Shown: positions 25,506 to 32,889 of the stretch, in pieces
Position numbering within the stretch: the first letter of the stretch is position 1
Layout: every line of letters starts with the position of its first letter
Source of the DNA: an uncultured Chloroflexota bacterium
GTDB lineage: Bacteria > Chloroflexota > Chloroflexia > Thermomicrobiales > UBA6265
NCBI GenBank assembly: GCA_937901745.1
Contig: CALGSZ010000106.1
Span: 186,001 to 250,000 of the forward strand
Reading direction: 5' to 3'
DNA: 64,000 bases
Program-made: the position numbers and the translations under genes
Notes under the pieces: model-generated
Seen by the model: only the letters and a program-made list of their open reading frames with translations
Told to the model about the DNA's origin: nothing
Databases searched by the model: none

Positions 25506-27437
25506 GTGAACCACACGACCGTGAACCGGCGCTACAAGATCGAGCGCAAGATTGGCGAAGGTGGGATGGCCGAGGTCTATCTCGGCTACGACGACCTGCT
25601 CCACCGGCCGATCGCGATCAAGCGTCTCCGCCCTCAATACGCCGCCGACCCCGTTTTCCGCACACGCTTCGAGCGCGAGGCCCAGGCGGCCGCCAGCTTC
25701 TCCCACCCCAACATCGTAGACATCTATGACGTCGGCGAAGACGGCGGCACGCCGTACATCGTCATGGAGTACATCGCCGGCCAAACGCTCAAGGAGATCA
25801 TCGAGCAAGAAGGGCCGTTCGATCCGGACGATGTCGCGATCTTGGTCGAGCAGGTAGCGTCCGCGCTCGACTACGCCCACGAGCGCGGCTTCGTCCATCG
25901 GGACATCAAGCCGCACAACATCCTTGTCGATGCCGACGGCCTGGCCAAGGTCGTGGACTTCGGCATCGCGAAGGGGCTGAGCGACTCGACGCTCACCGAA
26001 GCCGGCTCCGGGCTCGGCACCGTCCACTACCTTTCCCCGGAGCAAGCCGGCGGGCTAATGGCGACCCCAGAGTCCGACATCTACTCGCTCGGCGTCGTCG
26101 CCTACGAGATGCTGACCGGCCGCCTGCCGTTCGAGGCAGACAGCGCGGTCGGCATCGCCATGAAGCATCTCCATGAGATGCCGCGCCACCCTTCGGACGT
26201 GAATCCCCAAGTGCCGCGTCGCGCCGGTGACGTGGTGATGCGGGCTCTCGCCAAGAACCCGACCGAGCGATTCCCAAGCGCTGGAGAGTTCGCCCGTGCG
26301 CTTGACCGGTGGCGTGAATACAATGGGGCAAACGGTTCAACGATGCGATACAACGCGGCGACGGTGCGCGTGCCGCGCCAAGCGCCTCGAACGGCAGTCA
26401 GATCGCAGCCACAGCCCATAGGTCAGACTCGTCCGGATCCCGTCGCCGCCTACCGGCCACAGGCCACGGTAGCAGCCACCGCCGCAGCGACACCGCAACC
26501 ACGGACCCAGGCTGCCGCGACGGCATCCAAGGGTCTCGGCTGCGCTTCCTGGTTGGTCGGCATCATCGTGGTGGCGGGCTTGATCGGGCTCGTGTGGCTC
26601 GGCGCCAATCTCCCGAACAACCTGTTCGGCTTGGCTTCGAACAACGGCGAAGACCGGGAGCCAACTCAGGTCGCAAACGCGCCGGAAGTGACGGTCACCG
26701 CGACGAATCCCGCCCGTGCCAATCGCCCGACTCCGACGCCACCGATCGTGCCAGCGGGCGGCGGAAACACCGAGCTGATCGTGGTCCCGGACCTGATTGG
26801 AATGACAGAGGAGGAGGCGCTCGACGCGCTCGATCCGATCGGCCTTGTCCTCGACGCGAATGGCTCTATGCCGTCCGACACGATCGAAGCAGGCCGCATC
26901 GCCGAACAAGACCCGCAGCCCGGTGAGCAGGTCGAACCCGGAAGTGCAGTCCTCGTCCACCTCAGCTCCGGTCCCCCGACGGTCGACCTGGCGTCACTCG
27001 ACCTAATCGGCGCGGACCCAGATGCCGCGGAAGAGGCGTTGATCTCACGCGGTCTCAAGGTGGCGAGGGGAGAGATCGGCTCCGCGGACGTTCCGGAAGG
27101 ACGCGTCGCGGCGCTGGATCCCTCTGATTCGGCACGGCCAGGAGACACGGTCACCCTCCTCGTCAGCGTTGGCGACAAGGTGCAGATCCCGCGCGAGATT
27201 CAAGGTGGACCACTCGACGACGCGGTCGCGACCCTCGAAGGGCTCGGCCTGACGGTCGCCAACACGTTTCCGGTTTCGCGCGCTGTGATCGAAGGTGCCG
27301 GCGTCGATCTGGAAGCCGCGGGGATCGAGGATGGCGACGTCGTCGGCATCCAGGACAACGGCGCCGACTTCGGGGCCTGGGTGCCGCCAGGAACGTCGGT
27401 CTCCCTCGTATACTTCGACGCTTCGCAGGAGGACTGA
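25506..27437 (+). CDS. PASTA-domain serine/threonine protein kinase (PknB type)
   Basis: Membrane kinase thought to sense peptidoglycan or lipid II. The 643-residue protein has an N-terminal kinase domain with GEGGMAEVYLGY (P-loop), AIKRLRP (Lys), FVHRDIKPHNILV (catalytic loop), VVDFGIAKG (DFG) and GTVHYLSPEQ. A Pro/Thr/Gln/Ala-rich linker (about 280-340) precedes one transmembrane span (WLVGIIVVAGLIGLVWLG). Outside are three PASTA repeats beginning near VVPDLIGMTEEEALDAL, LDLIGADPDAAEEALI and IPREIQGGPLDDAVATL. The start is GTG; GGAGG lies 11 bases upstream. Unlike Actinobacteria, it is not adjacent to the rodA-pbpA pair at 2.7-5.7 kb. Confidence 0.94.
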   Translation: MNHTTVNRRYKIERKIGEGGMAEVYLGYDDLLHRPIAIKRLRPQYAADPVFRTRFEREAQAAASFSHPNIVDIYDVGEDGGTPYIVMEYIAGQTLKEIIEQEGPFDPDDVAILVEQVASALDYAHERGFVHRDIKPHNILVDADGLAKVVDFGIAKGLSDSTLTEAGSGLGTVHYLSPEQAGGLMATPESDIYSLGVVAYEMLTGRLPFEADSAVGIAMKHLHEMPRHPSDVNPQVPRRAGDVVMRALAKNPTERFPSAGEFARALDRWREYNGANGSTMRYNAATVRVPRQAPRTAVRSQPQPIGQTRPDPVAAYRPQATVAATAAATPQPRTQAAATASKGLGCASWLVGIIVVAGLIGLVWLGANLPNNLFGLASNNGEDREPTQVANAPEVTVTATNPARANRPTPTPPIVPAGGGNTELIVVPDLIGMTEEEALDALDPIGLVLDANGSMPSDTIEAGRIAEQDPQPGEQVEPGSAVLVHLSSGPPTVDLASLDLIGADPDAAEEALISRGLKVARGEIGSADVPEGRVAALDPSDSARPGDTVTLLVSVGDKVQIPREIQGGPLDDAVATLEGLGLTVANTFPVSRAVIEGAGVDLEAAGIEDGDVVGIQDNGADFGAWVPPGTSVSLVYFDASQED

Positions 27438-27440
27438 CCA

Positions 27441-28289
27441 GTGCCGGCGATCTCCGCGCGCCTCACGAGGCGTGAGGTCGCCGTTGGCGGGCTTACCTTC
27501 GCCGGCGTGTTCGCCCTCGTCACGGGGGCCGGAGCGTGGAATACGCGAGCCGTGAGCGACCCGGCCGTCACCGTGCTCGGCGCCGGCGATCGTCTATCAG
27601 TGCTGGTGACGGATGGGCCCGCCCGACTCCTCATCGCGGCCGGCTCAGACACGAGCGCGTTCGGCAACGCCTGGGCACAGGCGCTGCCGCCGCTAATCCG
27701 CCGCGTGGACGTGCTGTTCTACTCAACGGACGACCGGGACGCGGCCGTGACGAGCAAGGCGCTGCGCGACACTCGCCCGCGATACTCCTTTCCACTCGCC
27801 CACCCGGACTCCGATCGAGAGCAGTCGGTGGCGCGTTGGGAACGGGCGGTCAGTCTTTCCGAAAAGACCGTCGTTTCTCTCACGGTGTCGAACGTTGCGT
27901 CCGGCCAAAGCGAGCCTCAGCCGCCGATGTGGGCGGCGACGATCGCGCATCAACAGACGCGGGTCGTCTTCCTTTCGGAACCGAGCGCAGCCAGCCTAGC
28001 GTCCAAGGAGCCGATTTCGGCGCTCGTCGTCTCCCGTGGCGCTCCTGACAAGATTGCCGTATCCGCGGCCGTCATCCGTCCCCGCGCCGTCGTTGCCAAT
28101 GCGGAGTCCGCCAATGGACGCGACCTTCGCCAGCATCTAACGAAAGTAGTCGAAGAAGGAATCTGGACGCTCGGCGTTCATCCGGGAGAGATCGCCCGGC
28201 TGGAGTTTGTCGCCGGAGGGCTGCGCCTCCCAACTTCGGCGATCCAGATTCGCGCGAGCGCCACGCCGAAAGCCGACGCGGCGTCGTAG
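27441..28289 (+). CDS. Exported protein with a degenerate ComEC-like metallohydrolase domain
   Basis: A 282-residue protein with an N-terminal RR followed by a hydrophobic stretch (VAVGGLTFAGVFALVTGAG), consistent with a Tat-like or uncleaved signal anchor. The region from TVLGAGDRLSVLVTDGPARL through DVLFYSTDDRDAA resembles the start of ComEC C-terminal beta-lactamase-like domains (VLDVGQGDAxLI, LVLSHxHxDH). The metal-binding histidines are absent: STDDRD stands where SHxHxDH is expected. Start is GTG, three bases after the kinase stop, so it is almost certainly co-transcribed with the PASTA kinase. Function unknown; the ComEC relation is a pattern reading only. Confidence 0.55.
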   Translation: MPAISARLTRREVAVGGLTFAGVFALVTGAGAWNTRAVSDPAVTVLGAGDRLSVLVTDGPARLLIAAGSDTSAFGNAWAQALPPLIRRVDVLFYSTDDRDAAVTSKALRDTRPRYSFPLAHPDSDREQSVARWERAVSLSEKTVVSLTVSNVASGQSEPQPPMWAATIAHQQTRVVFLSEPSAASLASKEPISALVVSRGAPDKIAVSAAVIRPRAVVANAESANGRDLRQHLTKVVEEGIWTLGVHPGEIARLEFVAGGLRLPTSAIQIRASATPKADAAS

Positions 28290-28337
28290 GCGAATTACGA
28301 CTCGTATCCGCGGGGTTGACCTCGTTTACCGGCGCGG

Positions 28338-29399
28338 CTAGGTCGCGGAGGCTCCGCAAATTGGGCAGAACCGGTCGGTAGCGGAGAGCTCGGCATTGCA
28401 AATGCGACATTGCCGAGGCGCGCCGGTCGGATTCTCGTTACCAGGAGCAGCTCGGCTTTCCGATTCAGCCGCGGGCGATCCCCAAGTGGCAGGTGGCTCT
28501 GCCTTCTGTTCCGTGACCTTCTTCCTTGCAATGCCCTGGCTCTGCGGCCGGGTCGGCCACGGGCCATGCTCGAGCCATTCTCCCCGGCCCACTTGCCCGC
28601 GCGAGTCGCGGCGCGCCGCATCCCAGCCACGCTGGAAGGGCACGACACGGCCGCCATTCATCGCAATGCCCGAGTCGACCGGCCCGATCGGAATCGTCTC
28701 ACGGACGTTCGGCGCATCGGCGGCGTATCTGCCAGTCGTCGAGGAGAATTCACGTCCGACCGGCTCCACCTTTCCTTCGTCCGATTGCCTCGGCAGCCGC
28801 ACCGGTCGCGGCAGCGGTCCTTGATCACTACCATCAGGCATTGTCGCCAACTGTCCTGAGGGATGCGGGTACACTGCTGTCGAACGCGACCGGATCAGGA
28901 AGCTAATCAGGATGAGAGCACCAAAGAAAACCGCGGCGCCAACGAGGAGCCATCCCGACTGGCGGAGGAGGAACCACGAGACGCGGCTGTCATCCAGCAC
29001 TTGATCCGCGCTCTCCGCCGGGAAATGGCGCTCGATCGCCCGAAGGCCGAAGCGCAAGACGAGTGCGCCGTTGAATCCCGCGAGCAACACCCCGACAACG
29101 CGCGAAGGGAGTGGCGGCTCTGGCAGGTCGAGGACAGCACCGCTGCCATACCCCAGGATGAGCGTTGACAGCAACAGTGCCGTGCCGGCGACCAGCAGCT
29201 GTGCGACGCCCAGCCGCACGTCGACCATATCGGCCAGGTCGCCGCCCCAAGGACGCGCCCAGGCGTCCGCGATCGCCCCACCGGCGAAGATCCCCGCCGT
29301 CACCAGTCCTTCCCGCGCGGCGCCGCGCCAGAAGCCAATGACAGCAAAGAGCGCAATGATGAGCAGAAGCAGGACATCGAGTAGGATCTGATCGCTCAT
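28338..29399 (-). CDS. CvpA-family membrane protein with C-terminal zinc ribbon
   Basis: About 353 residues. The first 190 form a CvpA/colicin V production-like membrane domain with four or five spans (LLDVLLLLIIALFAVIGFWR, GLVTAGIFAGGAIADAWARP and others). A long low-complexity, Pro/Arg/Ser-rich linker follows, and the last 30 residues form a zinc ribbon with two CxxC knuckles (CRICNAELSATDRFCPICG). The ATG at 29399 has AGGTGG upstream; an in-frame GTG at 29405 overlaps that site. The CvpA-zinc ribbon fusion is unusual to my knowledge. No purF is nearby. Confidence 0.75.
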   Translation of the reverse strand: MSDQILLDVLLLLIIALFAVIGFWRGAAREGLVTAGIFAGGAIADAWARPWGGDLADMVDVRLGVAQLLVAGTALLLSTLILGYGSGAVLDLPEPPLPSRVVGVLLAGFNGALVLRFGLRAIERHFPAESADQVLDDSRVSWFLLRQSGWLLVGAAVFFGALILISFLIRSRSTAVYPHPSGQLATMPDGSDQGPLPRPVRLPRQSDEGKVEPVGREFSSTTGRYAADAPNVRETIPIGPVDSGIAMNGGRVVPFQRGWDAARRDSRGQVGRGEWLEHGPWPTRPQSQGIARKKVTEQKAEPPATWGSPAAESESRAAPGNENPTGAPRQCRICNAELSATDRFCPICGASAT

Positions 29400-29578
29400 C
29401 GCCACCTGCCGCTCAGCGGGCCAAGAGCCGAAGCGCGGAACGAGCAGGTTGCCGACCTGAAATCCGGCAACACTGCCCGAGTCGTCTGCCGCGCCGCGAT
29501 TCTAGCACGCGAAAGCGGATCAACGATGACTTATGGTCAACTCGTGAGACGAACGGGAGAAGGTTCTTAGCAGGGGAA

Positions 29579-29618
29579 TGCCCCGGATGTCACTGACAAC
29601 AATGACACCCGGGGCATC
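29579..29618 (-). terminator. Long hairpin after the oligopeptide-binding protein gene
   Basis: 15-bp stem (29579-29593 with 29604-29618) with one mismatch and a 10-base loop, 20 bases beyond the stop codon. No T-run follows on the minus strand. The position argues for a terminator or 3'-end stabiliser of this often highly expressed gene class. Confidence 0.55.
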
Positions 29619-29638
29619 GTTAGTGAATCGCCAAGCTC

Positions 29639-31468
29639 TTAGTGCTTGAGGACGACGACGTCTTTGTCAAACCAGACTGGCAGCCGCCCCGTCCACGGTC
29701 CCTGCTTGGTGCCCTGCAGCCACGGCTTCTGGACGTACATCTGGACCCAGTAGCCCAGCGGGATGCAGACCGCGTTCTTTAGCACCAGCTCCTCGGCTTG
29801 CCGGTAGAGGTCGTTCCGCGTCTCGGCGTCCTGCTCAACGTCCGCCTGCTGGACCAGCTCATCGAACGTCTTGGAATCCGCTCCGGGATCGAAGTCTCCG
29901 CTCGGCTCCAGCTCCGGATTCCAGTTGAACCAGCCCTGCATGTACGGGGAGGTTGACGCGAAGACCTCGCTCAAGAGGTGCGGGGTCTCAGTCAGGTTCC
30001 ACCACCAAATGATGTCGAACTGGCGCCCGCCGTTGTCGCGCTGCAGCGCCTGGATCTGCTCGCGAGTCCGCGAGGTATCGTGCTTGATCTCGATGCCGAG
30101 GTTCTCGCGAATCATCTCCAGGAGGAGCGCCCAGCGAGCCTTTTCGTCGTCTGGATCTTCGCTCGGCTCGTAGTAGACGATCTCCGGCAAGCCCTCGCCG
30201 TCCTTGTATCCCGCCTCTTCGAGCAACTGCTTTGCCTGATCCGGATCGTACTCGAGACCATTCGGCCGCTCGTACCCGGCGATGGTTTCGAGGATCGGTG
30301 GCGTGAACGAGGTGGCAGGAGTCCAGGTCCCCTCCCAGATCTCGTTTGCCCAGCGCTCGCGGTCGATTGCCATTGCCAGCGCCCGGCGGACGCGCACGTC
30401 GTTGAACGGCGGTTGCTTGAAGTCCATCGCGATCGCGCGGGTCGAGCCCTCGGGCGCAATCTTGTTCAGCTCCTGCGATAGCTGCGGATCGCGCTCCACC
30501 GAGGCCTTGAGCGAAAGCGGGACATCCGCCGAGACCACTTCGTCGTTCTTGTACAGATTGAGCGCATCGCTCGCGGCTGACGGCCCGGACATGATCCGCC
30601 ACTCGATCTTCGCGATCGAGGGTGACGTGCCTCCGTAGTGGTTCGTGTTCGGCTCCATCACAATTGACGTCGCCGGTTCGAAGGAGGTGATGCGCCAGGG
30701 TCCGGTACCGGCATCGTGGAGGAAGAACTCGTCGTCGCCATACTCCTCGAGGACCGCCGGGTCGATCACGTTCCACACGAACGCGGCGAGATAGGAAAGG
30801 AAGTAGGAATACGGCCGCGACAGCTCAATCTCGACCGTCGAGTCATCCACCGCGCGGATGCCGATCTCTTCGCTCCGACCGGTGATGTAATTCCGGTAGC
30901 CGCGAACTAGCTGCATGAAGGGCGCCATCGGCGAGAGGCGGCTCGGATCAAGCGCTCGCTTCCACGAGGTGATGAAGTCCTCGGCCTTTACCTGGTTGCC
31001 ACTCGCGTACTTGGCGTCCGGGCGAATCTTGAACTGGTAGGTGGTGCCGTCCTCGCTGACGGTGTAGCTCTCGGCCAGATCCAGCTGAACCTTCGCGTTT
31101 TCGTCGTAACGAACCAGACCACCCCACACGTTGGGGAAAAGCACCCAGAACGGCCCCCAGTTGACCGTACGGTGCGGGTCTAGAGTGACCGGCTGGCCAT
31201 AAGGGTCGAGCGGAACGACGATCGTCGCATCGCGCTCGATCTCCTCCTCTTGGTACCGCGTGGCCGCCCGCGACGCCGGCGCTGGCGATGCAGAGGCGAC
31301 TCCGAAGCGCGCTGTGGCGACCGCGCCGGCGGCGATCGCCGACCATCGCAGGAAGTCACGCCGGCTTGCGACCGGCGTCGTCCGGCGAAACGTCTCGATC
31401 AGCGCGTCCAGCTCCCGCTGCTCAGCGGCCGACGGTCGGATGTTTCGCGTATCGTCGGAATCGGGCAT
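29639..31468 (-). CDS. ABC transporter substrate-binding protein, family 5 (oligopeptide/dipeptide type), Tat signal
   Basis: Extracytoplasmic solute-binding protein of about 609 residues. A twin-arginine signal SRRDFLRWSAIAAGAVATAR lies near residues 35-55, followed by an Ala/Ser-rich region. Family 5 features include YTVSEDGTTYQFKIRPDAKY, EDFITSWKRALDP, ALAMAIDRERWANEIWEG, PDQAKQLLEEAGY and ECxPLGYW-type CIPLGYWVQMYVQKP at the end. The ATG at 31468 has GAGGAGGAGC upstream. No permease or ATPase gene is adjacent, so it works with a transporter encoded elsewhere. The other such gene is at 62609-64000. Confidence 0.92.
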   Translation of the reverse strand: MPDSDDTRNIRPSAAEQRELDALIETFRRTTPVASRRDFLRWSAIAAGAVATARFGVASASPAPASRAATRYQEEEIERDATIVVPLDPYGQPVTLDPHRTVNWGPFWVLFPNVWGGLVRYDENAKVQLDLAESYTVSEDGTTYQFKIRPDAKYASGNQVKAEDFITSWKRALDPSRLSPMAPFMQLVRGYRNYITGRSEEIGIRAVDDSTVEIELSRPYSYFLSYLAAFVWNVIDPAVLEEYGDDEFFLHDAGTGPWRITSFEPATSIVMEPNTNHYGGTSPSIAKIEWRIMSGPSAASDALNLYKNDEVVSADVPLSLKASVERDPQLSQELNKIAPEGSTRAIAMDFKQPPFNDVRVRRALAMAIDRERWANEIWEGTWTPATSFTPPILETIAGYERPNGLEYDPDQAKQLLEEAGYKDGEGLPEIVYYEPSEDPDDEKARWALLLEMIRENLGIEIKHDTSRTREQIQALQRDNGGRQFDIIWWWNLTETPHLLSEVFASTSPYMQGWFNWNPELEPSGDFDPGADSKTFDELVQQADVEQDAETRNDLYRQAEELVLKNAVCIPLGYWVQMYVQKPWLQGTKQGPWTGRLPVWFDKDVVVLKH

Positions 31469-31561
31469 TGGACGCTCCTCCTCGTGCACTCCTCGCAGCC
31501 CGGCGATCCAGGGCGGTTTCCGCTCCAGACTCTTGTTGCCTTTCGCGCGGCAAGTTACTCG

Positions 31562-31663
31562 AACCGACCGGTACGCTACCATGCGATGCCATTCCTAAGC
31601 AAAGCGCCGGTCCCGCCGCCTCGTCGCCTCACCGCCTTAAACGGCTATCAGTACCGATCGGTT
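31562..31663. repeat. Inverted pair of 13-base sites upstream of the solute-binding protein gene
   Basis: The sequence AACCGAYCGGTAC occurs at 31562-31574 on the plus strand and at 31651-31663 on the minus strand, with centres 89 bases apart. Each copy contains a near-palindromic ACCGAYCGGT core. They lie in the 212-base gap between the transporter gene start (31468) and the M42 gene, a plausible place for a regulator to bind. No regulator is identified. Confidence 0.45.
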
Positions 31664-31680
31664 ACCAGGCACGGCACGTC

Positions 31681-32739
31681 TCAGACGTCGTAGCCGTAGG
31701 TTCTGGTTCCCGCCTCCTCAAGGAACCGCGCGAGCAAATTGATGGCGCCCGCGATGTCGTCGATTGCGGCCATCTCGTTGACAGTATGGACGTAGCGCGT
31801 CGGAACCGAAATTGTAATCGCGGCAGAGCCCGCGCGCGCCTGTTGCATTGCGCCCGCGTCCGTGCCGCCGCGCGGCAAGATCTCCAGCTGGTATGGGATG
31901 TTGTTGCGCTCAGCAATATCGCGGAAATGCTGAATCAGCTTGTGATTCGACAGGACGGAGCCGTCCATGACCTTGATCGCAACGCCCTTACCCAGCTCAG
32001 ACACGCGCTGATATGGCTTCCCATCGGGGATGTCCAGCGCAAGCGTCACATCCAAGGCGATGGAAATATCGGGGTCCACCGCGTACGCCGATGTTCGGGC
32101 TCCGCGCAGCCCGACCTCCTCTTGCGTGGTAGCGACCGCGACAATTTCGGCGTTCCCACCCTGCAATGCGCGAAGCGCTTCGATCATTACGAAGACGCTG
32201 ACCCGGTCATCTAGAGCCTTGCTCATCACGCACCGCCCAACCTCCTCCAGCGGGCGGTCGAGCGTCACCATGTCGCCGATCTCGATCGCGCTCTTCACTT
32301 CGTCCGCGGGCAGACCGATGTCAACGAAGAGCTCCTCCATCTTGATTGCTTTGATCTCTGACGCAGCAAGGAGGTGAATCGGCTTCCCGGAGAACTGGAG
32401 AGCTCCGCGGAACACCCGGCCATCGCTGGCGTGAACGAGGACGCGCTGCGCGGCGAGCACTCGCGGATCGAATCCACCCACGGGGTGGATCCGGATGAAG
32501 CCATGATCGTCAACGTACGAGACCATAAAGCCGATCTCGTCCATATGGGCGGCAATCATCACGCGCGGCCCGCCCTTGCCGGCCTTGGTGGCGATGACGT
32601 TGCCCATGACATCGACGCGCACATCATCAACAAGGGGGCGAAGCTCCTCGATGACGACTGCGCGGACCTGATCTTCACGTCCGGGGATGCCCGGCGTCTC
32701 GCACAGACGCTTCAACAGCTCGACATTGACCGTGGCCAA
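31681..32739 (-). CDS. M42-family metallopeptidase
   Basis: Second dinuclear-metal aminopeptidase of this family in the window (352 residues). Metal and catalytic residues are complete: AAHMDEIGF (His, Asp), KALDDRVSVF (bridging Asp), TTQEEVGLRGA (Glu pair), ALDVTLALD (Asp) and VHTVNEMAAIDD (His). The start is TTG with GGGAGGAGG seven bases upstream. It is upstream of the Tat-exported oligopeptide-binding protein in the same direction, which would fit peptide uptake followed by cytoplasmic degradation, though the 212-base gap suggests separate promoters. Confidence 0.92.
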   Translation of the reverse strand: MATVNVELLKRLCETPGIPGREDQVRAVVIEELRPLVDDVRVDVMGNVIATKAGKGGPRVMIAAHMDEIGFMVSYVDDHGFIRIHPVGGFDPRVLAAQRVLVHASDGRVFRGALQFSGKPIHLLAASEIKAIKMEELFVDIGLPADEVKSAIEIGDMVTLDRPLEEVGRCVMSKALDDRVSVFVMIEALRALQGGNAEIVAVATTQEEVGLRGARTSAYAVDPDISIALDVTLALDIPDGKPYQRVSELGKGVAIKVMDGSVLSNHKLIQHFRDIAERNNIPYQLEILPRGGTDAGAMQQARAGSAAITISVPTRYVHTVNEMAAIDDIAGAINLLARFLEEAGTRTYGYDV

Positions 32740-32827
32740 CGAGAATCCTCCTCCCTACCTACTCCTTCATTTCATCATACAAACACGAGTCGTGGGGAGC
32801 AGCATAGGTGATCTATTTGACGCGGAA

Positions 32828-32860
32828 AGCGCGGGGCGCTCAGACGAGGCACCCCGCGCT
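32828..32860 (-). terminator. Hairpin downstream of the DUF3352 gene
   Basis: Perfect 9-bp GC-rich stem (32828-32836 with 32852-32860), 30 bases after the stop codon; on the minus strand it is followed by TTTCC only. Probable terminator. Confidence 0.6.
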
Positions 32861-32889
32861 CGCTTCCGTCTGGCTCTGTGACCAGATCG

